Under the pieces are notes generated by a model. It did not search any database. It had not been told where the DNA came from and saw nothing but the letters and a program-made list of their open reading frames with translations. Position numbers and translations under genes: made by a program. This document shows positions 1-10,049 of a stretch of DNA of 33,379 nucleotides, piece by piece. The stretch is from positions 1 through 33,379 of the forward strand of contig MZNV01000771.1 in NCBI GenBank assembly GCA_002081555.1. The letters are read 5' to 3'. The stretch's first letter is position 1, and each line of letters opens with the position of its first letter. This stretch comes from Protostelium mycophagum. Taxonomy: Eukaryota > Evosea > Variosea > Protosteliida > Protosteliaceae.

Positions 1-373
1 AGTTCTGTTTTCAAAATAATAATTAAATCTTCAATAATAATAATTTTATTGAAATGGGTCCTTTCATTGTAATAACTTGGAGTCTATCAAATCTTGATTA
101 GATTTAATTAGAAAATGGTTTTTATTATCCTGACACACTTAATGATTGTAAACTATTTCTTCTATTTTTGGATCTGTGCATTGCCATGCTGAAGTGTATG
201 CATTTGCAACTAATCTTTCTACTAAGAATCCCTGAGTCAAATTAGCTATTTTAGATGAAACGAAATGCTTTACATGTGCTTGTGATTATTTTCTGACAAT
301 ACCAATGCAATATGTTGAATGATTGATATAAGCTATATATCTGAGATTGGTTCTCTGTTCTGATTCATGGGTG

Positions 374-667
374 CTAATATTGTAGACACTTTGATATGTT
401 ATTGATCATTGAGGAAGTCATATCTTGCCAATGTGTGATAGCTTCCCAAAAATTGGCTATCTTCTCTTGAGGGACTGTGATGTCTAAATATGATTGCAGA
501 ATCTGTTGTCTATTAGGAATCCCCTCAAGATAAGCCATTAATTTCTCTATAGCCTCTTCTTGTCTATCTAATTTTACCTGAGTAAAAACTTGAAGAGAAA
601 GAGAGTGGTCTCTAAAAGGAAAAGAGTTCTGGATTTGGATTAGAACTGAAGTCCCCTGTATATCCAT
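374..667 (-). pseudogene. Unrecognised 97-residue ORF, probably a remnant
   Basis: An open frame of 97 codons with protein-like composition, including FTQVKLDRQEEAIEKLMAYL, which should form an amphipathic helix. I do not recognise the family. It has no intron and lies in the AT-rich segment. No flanking exon extends it in a convincing way. It may be a fragment of a retroelement or of a gene from another source. Function is unknown. Confidence 0.3.
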
Positions 668-921
668 GATCCCATTATATGGAGTAATAGAACTTTAAAA
701 TGAATAAAAGATAAAATGAGATTTTTATACACCTGCATATCTGAAGGACAGTCTGTCCTGATCATTGAGAGTGAAATCTAAGTAATAAATTTGTTGATGA
801 CACTCTAGAGAGCAGTTTTTCTGCATAGATTGAGAAACTAGGAAAGATCAATCAACTTGTGCAAGACCTGGAGAGCACTCATAGAATTTCAAAAAGTAAG
901 TATATATTGATCTTTTTATTT

Positions 922-1081
922 ATGCCAACGTATCTACATACAGATTTGCCCATATGCAGATGCGTCTGCATGAAGATGTGCAACAATGCAGATGTATCTG
1001 CATGATAATATACTCCAATGCAGATGTGTCTACATAACATCTTGCATCCATGCAGATGAGAATGTATTGGTGAAATACCCC
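922..1081. repeat. Five tandem copies of a 32-bp unit with internal dyad
   Basis: Copies begin at 922, 954, 986, 1018 and 1050, an exact 32-bp period; the first is the most diverged. Each has a core close to ATGCAGATGNNTCTGCAT, a near-perfect dyad (ATGCAGA...TCTGCAT). An isolated partial copy of the core lies near 1630. It looks like a minisatellite. No function is implied by the sequence. Confidence 0.75.
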
Positions 1082-1416
1082 ATCAACAAGAGCAAGATTG
1101 CTCTTCTAATTGAAGTGTATGCCGATTTATTTGAGATGCACTGCCCTGGGTCCAAGTTCCCCTTAGTTCTTGACATGACATTGGGGGCTTTACAAGGTAT
1201 AGTTGCAGCATATAGGCTGGGAATCCCCTTCATCTGTTTGAAGTCCTCTAAAGTTCTGAGGATGAAAGATCTGAGAAAGACTCTGAAGCTGAAGCAAGAA
1301 GCAATACTGAGGAAGAACTGGAGGAATCTGAAGATAAGCAGCCAATAAAGGCAAAGGGGAAATTTCCTGAAAAACTGGTCATAGAAAATTACAAACTAAA
1401 GCTAGGGAGGAAGTAA
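986..1416 (+). pseudogene. Frameshifted ORF with an acidic tail
   Basis: An ORF opens inside the 32-bp repeat array and runs to a TAA at about 1348. From about 1255 another frame reads as a Glu/Ser/Asp-rich, low-complexity acidic tail (SEDERSEKDSEAEARSNTEE) and stops near 1416. The hydrophobic stretch before it (LVLDMTLGALQGIVAAYRLG) and this tail look like parts of one protein separated by a frameshift. I do not recognise the family. The lack of introns and the broken frame suggest a remnant of a mobile element or foreign gene. Confidence 0.3.
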
Positions 1417-2691
1417 GGAAGAAGCTCCTGACCAGAAGCAGCCCTCTGCAAAGGGTCAAAAACTTAGGAGGATTTAATTCACCTTCTAAGAGGCAAAAGA
1501 AGTAAATTAATAAATAATTGGCAACAACAATAATTGGTTTTTATTTTATTAACAACTTCAACCTAGCATTGTTTGTATTAAGTTGTTTGATATTTGACCG
1601 CAGCTGCATAAAAAAGGTGTAGTTTTGAATGCAGATGTATCTGTATTAAGTCAATTTGAATTCAATGATGTATCCAGTTGCCATAAATATGCACATATAT
1701 TGCATTCTAAGCATGTGTATTGTTTCTCTTTTTATCTGCTAAGAACATGCTTTCTACACATTTTATTACATGTACAGATCATGATAAATACTTGTGCATG
1801 ATTTGTGAGCGTTTGTATGCCCTGACATGTACAGTATATATGTTTAAATTACAAATTTCTACTGTAATCACTTTTCATATAATATCCCACTTGCAGCTTT
1901 GCATATCATACACTGATTTTATATGTATTTCTGATTAAAACTGAGTAGAATGGAATTAAAAGTACTTCTAATTAAATAGTTAAATTCAATTGAAAAATAA
2001 TTATTTCTAAGATCCTATTTCTACTCTCTGCAAAAGTTCCGTTTTTTTTTATTTTGGGATATTTTACTTTAAGGTATCATGTGATGCCTGTGATTTGGTC
2101 TATATTTAGGAGATGTTTGAATGTCTTTTTGTAATACTCAAATGTTGTTTTTTGAAGTTGGCATTACTTTTAAAAATAATTTTAAACTTAGTACAAATCT
2201 GTATCTGTCAGGTAATACAATAGAAATAAAAAGATTTACAATTATATAGTTTTTTTATGTATTTATTTATTTTTTTGAAGTTATATTCGCTGTAAAAGTT
2301 CTGTTTTTTTATTTAAGGATATCAGTGACTCAGATTGACTTTTCCAGAAAAGACCCCTTTTGGGATTTTTGGATTCTTACTGACATCTGAAAAGGAACAA
2401 TAAGAGTGAGTTCTTTATTCAAGATAGTTAAGGTGTAGAACTAGCAGACTGAGGGTTGACTTATTCTAGTAGAAAGAGGAAAGGATGGTTCAGGCTTTAT
2501 AATGTGCCAAACTATTTTGCTATTACACCGTGTCGAGTCGGACTCGTGCAGGTCCTTATCTGAAACCTCTGTGATGCAAAACAACAATTGTGAAAATTAA
2601 TAATAAAATATTAAATGACAGAGACACCCACTGCCTCTTGACAGAGACCACCACTTTACTTTAGATGCACAGAAGATTGAACCTTCCTTCT

Positions 2692-3939
2692 TTATATCTC
2701 TTCTTGTGTGGCTCCGACGCTCTCTGCCTCTGTCTCCTTCAATGTAAAAGTGGCAAGCTTGGGGAGGTGTGAATCTACGTGGAAGAGGGAAGGATAGTAC
2801 AAGAAATAGCAGAAGAAGGCGCAGATGGCACCGAGAAGGCCTCCGGCGATGATGTCAGAGAAGTTGTGGTGGTAGCTGTGTGATATCAGTGTTTTGAATT
2901 TCAAATTCCGTTTTTAGCGGGAAAAATCAAGTATCCGGTAAATTTCTTCTGAAAATTCAAATTTAAATAATCAAATCAAAAAAAAAATTAAAATTAAATA
3001 GAAGAAAACAAAACAGGACAACTCACTCCATTGTTCGAGATACAGCTATAAAGAATGCAATGGTGGTGGGGCTGAAAGCGATGAGCGCGCGTGGCAAGGC
3101 GCCTCCAGTGTGCCTCGAGAAGATGTGCAGCTTCCCAGAAAAATAAAGAGAGAGGAACCCCAAGCCGCTGAAGGATGTAGAGGAGTGTCCTGAAGGGAAA
3201 GAAGATCTATCATGACGTCAGGTCCCTGCTATGCCGGTGCAGCTTCAGAATGACTCACCTCGAGTCGTAATTCTTAACAGGATTAAAGTGATAATCTGGG
3301 CGGTATCTGCCAGCTAATGACTTCAGAGCAGATGTTACAAACAGTGCGAGGCAGAAAGCACTGGCTAACCCTTCGATCATTTAGAATGGACGAGAAGTAA
3401 AAATGTGAAAATACATGATGATTCAAATAAACCTACCAAGAATGGCGTGGTGGAGATCATGTACACTTCTGTGGTGAAATTGAAAGACAAAGAAAGTCAA
3501 AATGGGCAAGACCAAAGCAAAAACGATCAAAAGAGGAGTGGGGATGATCTCTGACCTCTCAGGGTACATCACAGATGGGTCGTTTTTGATGAGATACCTG
3601 TGATAAGGGGGAACCAATAAGGCAATTAGACCACCTTATCATGTCACAAAATCCACAAGTGAATTAATACTCACCAGCAACCAGCAGAAGCAACACTGTA
3701 ACGTAATCGCCAATGTATGACTTCTTCCACCATTTGGATGGAGAGCCTGCTAAAATCGTACCAGCGGCAGAGCGATGAAAAGTCGGTCTGACCATGTCTT
3801 TTGTTATCGTTTTGCTTGGTTCTTGATTGCTCCGTGTTTTCTGCGCTTTAGAATCGCATCGCTTTTCGCGTTTTTTGGACGACAAACGACCAACAGCAGA
3901 GATCTCGTTCATCTTTGCATCCTTCTGAGCCGCCATCAT
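2692..3939 (-). CDS. Lipid phosphate phosphatase (PAP2 superfamily)
   Basis: A five-exon gene: 3939-3675, 3634-3437, 3370-3259, 3206-3027 and 2875-2692, giving 312 residues in one frame. The three PAP2 phosphatase motifs are all present: C1 KSLAGRYRPDY, C2 SRSSFPSGHSS and C3 SRTMDYHHNFSD. The catalytic histidines and arginines are therefore intact. Hydrophobic segments surround them, for example VTVLLLLVAGGLIALL and the long segment after YHHNFSD, as in integral membrane phosphatidate or lysophosphatidate phosphatases (LPP/DPP1 type), which dephosphorylate lipid phosphates. The N-terminus of about 70 residues is basic and probably cytosolic. The start could be 3939, 3936 or an internal Met at about 3912. 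The first two lie within 2 bp of the divergent SNX3 start. Exact substrate cannot be read from the sequence. Confidence 0.93.
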
Positions 3940-4531
3940 GATCCACAATAACTTAAGAAGTGTCCACGAAAGTGAGTTTAGCGACAGCTATTCCACACCA
4001 GAGTTCATCACGGTGCATGTTACAGAACCAATCACGATCGAAGAGGCAGGAAAGAAGGTCTACACAACTTACAAAGTTTCGACAAGCGTGAGGGATCTCT
4101 TATTTTTCCTAGACATTTTTCTCATATTGATGAAGACCACCTTTCCCGAGTATAAATCGAAGGAGTTCGCAGTCCGTCGCCGTTACAAGGAATTTGTATG
4201 GCTCAGAAACCATCTCAGAGATCGTCTCAACGAGAAAGGCAAGCGCTTGACACTGGCCGAACTCCCCGGCAATACTTTCAGCTCATTTTTGGGGTCAGGT
4301 GAGGATTTGTCACATTGTCATTCTTGTACATCGTTTGAGGATTGTAGGACGTTATGATAATGAATTCATCGAGACGAGAAGAAAGGGACTGGAAGATTTC
4401 ATCAATTCTGTCGTAAATCATCCATTTTCTAGATTCGAACCAGCTCTGCAGAGCTTTTTACAAGACCAAGATGCCAAGGTGAGTTCGAAGTTCAGGTTCA
4501 GCTTCATTTTTGACAAACACAGTGCGAATGA
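3938..4531 (+). CDS. SNX3-like PX-domain sorting nexin
   Basis: Exons 3938-4087, 4136-4298, 4348-4478 and a probable last mini-exon 4523-4531. With the 48-nt first intron removed, TTYKVSTSTTFPEYKSKEFA runs directly into VRRRYKEFVWLR, which matches SNX3/SNX12 without a gap. The PX core contains the phosphoinositide-binding RRRY motif, the PxxP-like LAELPGNTF and the conserved FIETRRKGLEDFINSVVNHP. About 150 residues, almost the whole protein being PX, as in SNX3/Grd19. Such proteins bind PI3P on early endosomes and work with retromer in recycling. The first intron keeps the frame open, so retention would not truncate the protein. The 3' end is less certain: splicing at 4479/4522 gives a tail of two residues, while read-through adds about 26. 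Confidence 0.88.
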
Positions 4532-4782
4532 GCGAGGACAAAATCAGAAAAAATAAAATCGAAAAAATGAAATTCTCGTTGTAATTCGACCCTGAATGTC
4601 GACGTTCTCTATTCCCTTCTCTTGTCTTCCTATGTATATGTCGTTTACGTACCACCATGAACTATTTTTCGTCGACAAATTGAGTTTGAACCAAGAAGGA
4701 CAGCAGAAGGACTTAAACGTTGGTTGAATAGTCGATTATTCAGCCTGTCCATCCACACAGCCCATCTGATCCTCTAATCAAC

Positions 4783-5294
4783 ATGTCCACCGAAGAACTT
4801 GCTTGCACATACGCCGCTCTGGCCCTCCACGACGATGGCATCCCCGTCACCGTGAGTTCATCTTCTAATTGAAATCATCTTTAAGAAACATTGGAGAAGC
4901 ATCAGTTCCCAATCTATGTTGATATAATAATTATATCTTTCAAAAGCAGCAAGAGTGTTCTGTTCTAAACTTCTCTCCCTTCTCAAGTCTTTCCAATTGA
5001 GATCTTGATTTCAATTCTAAAATTAATCTGTAGGCCGACAAGATCGCCGCCCTCCTCAACGCTGCCGGTGTCACCTTCCAGCCCTACTGGCCCAGCATCT
5101 TCGCTCGTGCTCTTGGCAACAAGAACCTCGACGACTTGATCACCAACTCTGGTGGTGGTGCCGCCGCCGCTGCCCCCGCTGCTTCCGCTGCTGCCCCCGC
5201 CGCCGGAGGTGCTGCCCCCGCTGCTGCCGCCAAGAAGGAGGAGCCCAAGGAAGAGGAAGCCGATGAGGATATGGGTTTCGGACTCTTCGACTAA
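4783..5294 (+). CDS. RPLP1: 60S acidic ribosomal protein P1
   Basis: Exons 4783-4851 and 5034-5294 encode 109 residues. The N-terminal helical dimerisation region ([20 protein letters not shown]) is followed by an Ala/Pro/Gly-rich hinge and the diagnostic acidic end [13 protein letters not shown]. This is the P1 subunit of the ribosomal stalk, which with P2 and P0 recruits translational GTPases. The intron lies after codon 23. Codons end almost exclusively in C, consistent with very high expression, and this makes the gene a useful reference for codon bias in the window. P1 rather than P2 is supported by the [12 protein letters not shown] start. Confidence 0.97.
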
Positions 5295-5499
5295 GTTTTG
5301 TCATGTATCGATCCTGGTGCGATAAACGACTTAGGCTTTATTATCTAGTAATAATATTCGTTCTGTTTATTATTTTTGTGTGTTTAGAGTCCTTTTGGTG
5401 CAATCCACTTGGAAGCTGTTGCATCATCTCTTTCATGTTCAAGTTTTAAAGTAATGAGAAGATCTTGTGTTTGTGTGGCATTCATTTTTAACAAAAAAC

Positions 5500-6017
5500 A
5501 TGTCGGTGTATAACAGACCCCACGAACACGGTATTCCGGGCAGAGACAAGGTATAGTTATTGATAGGGTATAATGGGAGAGGACTGAATAGGATAGGTCA
5601 TAAATGGTGAGATTCCCGCTCAACCCGTCGATGACGATGACTGGGAGACTGACGCCGACTATGTGGTGAGTTAGATCATCATCATTCTTCCATTCACTTT
5701 CAGTCGCATAACCCTTGATATCTAATCTGTTTTTACTATTTTATAATAACATTCATCAGAATGATGTCGGAGAGAAGGGACAGCGCTACGGCTCTAAGCT
5801 CATCCAACCTCTGAAATCTGACCAATTACTCGATTCAGAGACACCCACTCTTCAGGCCATGAAGGCCCGCACAGAGAAGATCAATGATGATGTTCTCAAC
5901 GAGGAGTATCAGAAGAAGTGAGTCTTGGCTCTGTTTTTATTTTTTCACACAATAACAATGTGCCAAATGATCAGAACATGACATAGTCCAAGGAGACAAC
6001 TCTACGGTGGAAGATAG
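5500..6017 (+). CDS. Small cortactin-NTA-like protein, putative Arp2/3 binder
   Basis: Exons 5500-5550, 5597-5665, 5760-5917 and probably 5987-6017, about 102 residues. DDDDWETDADYVNDVGEKGQ is close to the N-terminal acidic region of cortactin/HS1, whose DDW motif contacts the Arp2/3 complex, and is followed by RYGSKLIQP where cortactin has RWGAKTVQG. Cortactin repeats, a proline-rich region and SH3 are absent; what follows is a short charged helix-like stretch (ARTEKINDDVLNEEYQK). The start is set by the first exon, which joins in frame across a 46-nt intron. The end is uncertain: without the last splice the protein stops with TGA at 5919-5921; with it the tail becomes NPRRQLYGGR. The acidic motif is seen; Arp2/3 binding is inferred. 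Confidence 0.7.
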
Positions 6018-6167
6018 AGTACCTGATGTGTACAATAGATCCTCTGAATTCATCTTTCATCCATTCTTTATTTTATATAATTCGTCTCCACCAAGACTAA
6101 ATTGTTGTGTTTCCATGTCTTAAGTCTTGTTCATCTTGTGTCATGAGCTCTAAAGGCGACAAAGAAC

Positions 6168-6240
6168 CCCAGGCGCGAAAAAATAACTCGAGTTGTAGAT
6201 CCCGGATTTGGCGCGATTTCAAATTTTGAATTCGCGGGTA
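6168..6240 (+). promoter_or_regulatory. Possible E2F-type sites upstream of the BRCT gene
   Basis: Two GC-box-like sequences resembling E2F/DP sites lie 57-125 bp before the BRCT start codon: GGCGCGAAAAAA at 6172 and TTTGGCGCGATTTC at 6207. They would fit S-phase expression of a BRCT protein. Similar palindromes also occur inside introns in this window, so chance or a general repeat is a real alternative. Confidence 0.3.
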
Positions 6241-6296
6241 AACTTGTTTCTGTATTCCCGATCGAAGATACCTGAGTTCGCTGATCTCTTTTTGTC

Positions 6297-7883
6297 ATGA
6301 AGTTCTCTTTCGAGCAGTCATCTTCACCACCTCAGTTAGAGACGACAGGTGGGATGGCGATCTTTTATGTATTAATATGGATCATGTCGAGGATTAGAAA
6401 GCTGATACAGAACCGAGAGATCAATAATACACAGATTTGTTCTATACTGACCGTTATAGGGCAAACACCATCCGTAACATCTTTTAGACATACAACCGGT
6501 TCTCGTTTTGGCTCTTTCTCTTTCAATTCAAAAGTAGAAGATTCGAACACCAATAAGGAGAATAGCATCAATCTGAATGAACTATCTCTGACCGTATCTC
6601 GCTCATCTTCAGCCCCAGACGTAGTGGACAGCTATAATGAGTCGATGGGCCTCCGAGGTTTGTCGACTCCCTCATGAGTTCTCATAAGGTTCGCATCTGA
6701 ACATTTGCAGAACAAGCACATTCAAAACACCTGTCCGTCTCAACAGAAACTCAGGGAAGGATGGAGTCTTTGAACATCAAGGTGCATTTCATTTATCACA
6801 TTTTGACTCTTTTAACTCCTGGCAGTCTAAACGGAAAGTCATATCACCCTTCAAAACCAACAAGTCACTACAGCTACAAGGTTTTCACTCTTCATCCCGA
6901 TTTATTCTGAACCACAACAGAAAATCCGCAGACAAAGCCCAACGTGCACAATGTACAGCCACCAGCCACAAAGAAGAGTTTTTTGTTTGCGCGCCAAATG
7001 CTAGAAGAAGAATCTAACCCAACTACCATACAGAGAATTGCACATGAAATTTCGGTGGGATCTCGTCGTATATTCCTCTTACTGACTGCGGTGCAGAGTG
7101 AGGGCATGACGTCAGATTGTCAGTCGCTTGGGGGGTCTCAAAAGGTATTGAGATGTCTTTGAAAAATCAGGGATGATGTCTCATTTTCATCAGGATGAAG
7201 TGGAGACCCAAACAATACCCAGACAGAACAAGGTTTGTTTCTTTGTAGTTGCAGTTGTAGATGTAGTTCTGACAGTCACCAGCAGTCGTCAAAACGGTTC
7301 GAAGAGATGGTTTTTGTGGTGACCGGAAGGGTCAGCACACCACGAGAAGAGCTTAAGGTCAGTATTGTTGTAGATCTGGTTGTAGATGAATACTTGTATT
7401 ATTTAATATTTTATGAAATTAAAAATGATCAGGAGTTGATAGAGAGGAATGGTGGACAATTATCAAGGAACATAACGACAAAGGTAACCGCTCGTTGTAG
7501 ACGCGTCGACAATCTTGTCTGATCGTTCACACTTGCTCATGTACATAGGTTACGCACATCGTGACCGGACAAGGTCGCAGCTCTGAGGCCGCCAGATTGA
7601 AGCAGGTAACGGTCATTTTCAAAATTCAAATCTGATGGAGAAGGCACGCGACAGAGGGGTCGAGAGCATGACAGAGGAAGAGTTCCTCCGGCAAGCCCTC
7701 GAAAACTCACCACAACAGCCCCAAAAAGTCCAAAGCCAAAACACCCTCCGAAAGGTCAGAGAATAACTCTTGACATCTCATCAGAATATTGAGACATCTC
7801 AGGAAAAGCCAAGAGATGTCTCAGAAGAAGACGATCTGCAGATTGCCAGTATTTTATTGTCTATGCGCGAAAATATTGAATAA
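6297..7883 (+). CDS. C-terminal BRCT-domain protein
   Basis: Eleven exons: 6297-6348, 6460-6657, 6711-6781, 6826-6880, 6921-7144, 7194-7232, 7286-7357, 7433-7483, 7549-7605, 7641-7754 and 7803-7883, 337 residues. The first 210 or so are Ser/Thr/Asn-rich and probably disordered (e.g. SKRKVISPFKTNKSLQ). Residues 210-300 form a BRCT domain: MVFVVTGRVSTPREELKELI, then NGGQLSRNITTKVTHIVT and KARDRGVESMTEEEFLR, the pattern seen in RFC1, ligases and PARP. BRCT domains bind phosphoproteins or DNA ends in repair and checkpoint control. A short acidic tail ends the protein. No enzymatic domain is seen, so the precise role is open. Several introns are phase 0 and every join preserves the frame. Confidence 0.85.
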
Positions 7884-8099
7884 ATTGTATTTTTTCACTT
7901 TATTTCATTTTGAGTATAAGAATCTGGGGTTGACTGTGGGAGCTTCAGCAATAAGGTGGACTTTTTTTATGTAGAGAAGGTCTCCAAAGAGTAAATCTAC
8001 TGTCGACGTCACGACAGCGGAAAGCTGCGGAATGTTCAATTTTCCGCGGATAAACGGAAAAATTCACTACAAAACAAATCAACCATTCATCACCTAATC

Positions 8100-9702
8100 A
8101 TGTCGGAACAGCTCATCAAGACCCCTCTTACTGAATTATTTGGCATCAAGCATCCCGTCATCCTTGCGGGCATGAATGTCGCAGCTGGACCAGAATTGGC
8201 CGCAGCAGTGAGTGACGCAGGAGGCCTTGGAGTCATTGGAGGTGTAGGATACACGCCCAAGTTCTTAAAGTTCCAAATCGAGCATCTGAAGAAGCACCTG
8301 AAGAACAAAGACGCACCATTTGGTGTGGATCTGCTGTTACCCCAAGTTGGTGGCTCTGCCAGAAAGACCAACAAGGTGAGCCACTCTCAATGTCTAAAAG
8401 TTGAAGACCTGAAATGCATAATTTACGCGAGATGATGAGTTGATATGTGTAGGACTATACTCAAGGACAACTTCCCGAATTGATCGATGTCATCATTAGC
8501 TCTGGCGCGAAGCTCTTTGTCTCTGCTGTCGGTGTACCTCCCAAAGAGGTACTCCTGCTTCGACATCACTTCACTGATCATGCAGGTCGTAGACAAGTTA
8601 CACAAGGCGGGAATACCTGTGATGAACATGATTGGACACCCCAAACATGTTCAGAAGGCACTTGATGCAGGTTGTGACATCATTTGCGCTCAGGGAAGCG
8701 AGGGAGGAGGTGAATTTTCCTCGAATATTCAAACGGCTCGTTGTAGAATGTCAACGTACAATCTCACCAGTTATACACGACAAAGCCCGCCCAAATTTTA
8801 GATTCAAATTTTGAAATTGTGAAGGTCACACGGGAAATGTTCCCACTTCCTTTTTGATTCCGAAGGTGGTCGAACTGGTCAGAGGAAAAGTGTCCCCTCT
8901 TAACGGGAAGCCCATAGAGGTGACAATCTACAACTGTCATTCTTCAGAGTATTCATCATGTTCAAAAGCCAGTATTTCATGTCATTGCGACATCCGAATT
9001 GTCATGATGACATGAATGCAGGTTGTGGCTGCAGGTGGTATCTACAATGGACAAGGACTTGCTTCTGCATTAGCTGTAGGTGCCTCTGCTGTTTGGGTCG
9101 GCACACGCTTCATCTGCGCAAAGGAGGTGGGAATTTTCATCGATTTTTCTAATCATCACGGAGTTTCGGAGTGTTATGTACATCTATTTCGCTTGGATTT
9201 TTCAGAGTGAAATTTCACTGAAAAGTACAGGCAGGAGCACCCCCCGCTCACCAAAAAGCAGTCATAGAGGCAGACTATGATGGTACCGTCAGAACACTCA
9301 TCTACACCGGTAGACCCCTGAGAGTCAGGTATATAATACTTATTTTCTTGAAGGTCGTCGCACGTAAAAGATGTCACGTCTACAACGAGAACTAAAAATA
9401 GATTGATAGTGAATAGGGCGACCCCTTTTGTGCGGGACTGGGAGAACAACAAACAGAAAGAAATAAAAGAAATGACCTCGAAAGGAATCGTACCCGTACC
9501 CCTCCACGAGGCTGTGGAGGCCTCTCAGAGGTGAGATTTCTTGGAGATTCAGAAAGATGATGACGTCATCAGGGGGTGGCTGATGGGGTCTGTTGCCGCA
9601 GTGATAGAAGACATTGTCCCCGCAAAACAGATCGTAGAAGACATGGTGAAAGAGGCGGTCCAGAACATCAAAGCCACTCAAGGGCTCTTGTGCAAGCTGT
9701 AA
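8100..9702 (+). CDS. Nitronate monooxygenase (2-nitropropane dioxygenase family)
   Basis: Eight exons: 8100-8375, 8453-8548, 8586-8709, 8825-8919, 9022-9126, 9231-9328, 9417-9530 and 9573-9702, 345 residues in a continuous frame. Family marks: N-terminal IKHPVILAGMNVAAGPELAA and AVSDAGGLGVIGG, the flavin-site signature AQGSEGGGHTGNVPT, VVAAGGIYNGQGLASALAVG and GASAVWVGTRF. This is the FMN-dependent TIM-barrel family that oxidises propionate 3-nitronate or nitroalkanes and protects respiration. The start is fixed by MSEQLIKTPLTELFGIKHP, the usual distance before the barrel. Length is typical. Substrate specificity is inferred from family only. Confidence 0.93.
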
Positions 9703-9747
9703 AATAAAATAGCATGAAAATGTGATACTATTTATGTTGAAAAGGCG

Positions 9748-9894
9748 ATGGTTTCATTTATCGAAATCCCTGCAGGAGATCACTCAAGATATGACGAGAA
9801 GATATTCAAGCAAACGCGCAAAAGAAGTCAATTCAACCAAATTTTATTGGATAAGCACAAGTTCCTCAAGGCTCGCGATCAGCTTTTGAAATAA
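9748..9894 (+). CDS. Possible 48-residue small ORF
   Basis: The 350-bp gap after the monooxygenase holds one coding-like small ORF: MVSFIEIPAGDHSRYDEKIF, a basic middle, then DKHKFLKARDQLLK and TAA. It starts 45 bp after the upstream stop codon. A 26-nt stretch encoding its KHKFLKAR is nearly identical to a stretch at about 22,828 in the TPR gene. I do not recognise it. It could be a real small protein, a uORF of the next gene or a gene fragment. Confidence 0.25.
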   Translation: MVSFIEIPAGDHSRYDEKIFKQTRKRSQFNQILLDKHKFLKARDQLLK

Positions 9895-10049
9895 TGTGAT
9901 AACTTCAGTAGAATATTTTCAAACTTAATAATTGGTGATAAAATGATGAGAAGATGGTTCGTTGTAGAGCATCGGGAAATCTCTATCAATGCCGGGTCCC
10001 GAAAAACGGTTCAGGAGATCTGGGTTCAATTCAATACACAAGAGAGACG

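Larger units (their letters stand above)
1..2690. other. AT-rich segment without intact genes
   Basis: This segment is visibly richer in A and T than the rest of the window. It lacks the short GT-AG introns and C-ending codons seen everywhere after about 2.7 kb. Apart from a 32-bp tandem repeat and two decayed ORFs (entries below), I see only poly-A/T tracts and scattered short ORFs; 1506-2690 holds nothing I can support. It could be a degraded mobile-element region, a long intergenic stretch, or foreign DNA joined during assembly near 2.5-2.7 kb. The sequence alone does not separate these. Confidence 0.6.

Noticed and set aside
954-1081. CRISPR-like array because of regular repeats
   Set aside because: Repeat period is 32 bp with no separate spacers, units drift, and the rest of the window is plainly eukaryotic.
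4458-4658. Minus-strand ORF after SNX3
   Set aside because: Antisense shadow of the SNX3 3' end with low-complexity sequence.
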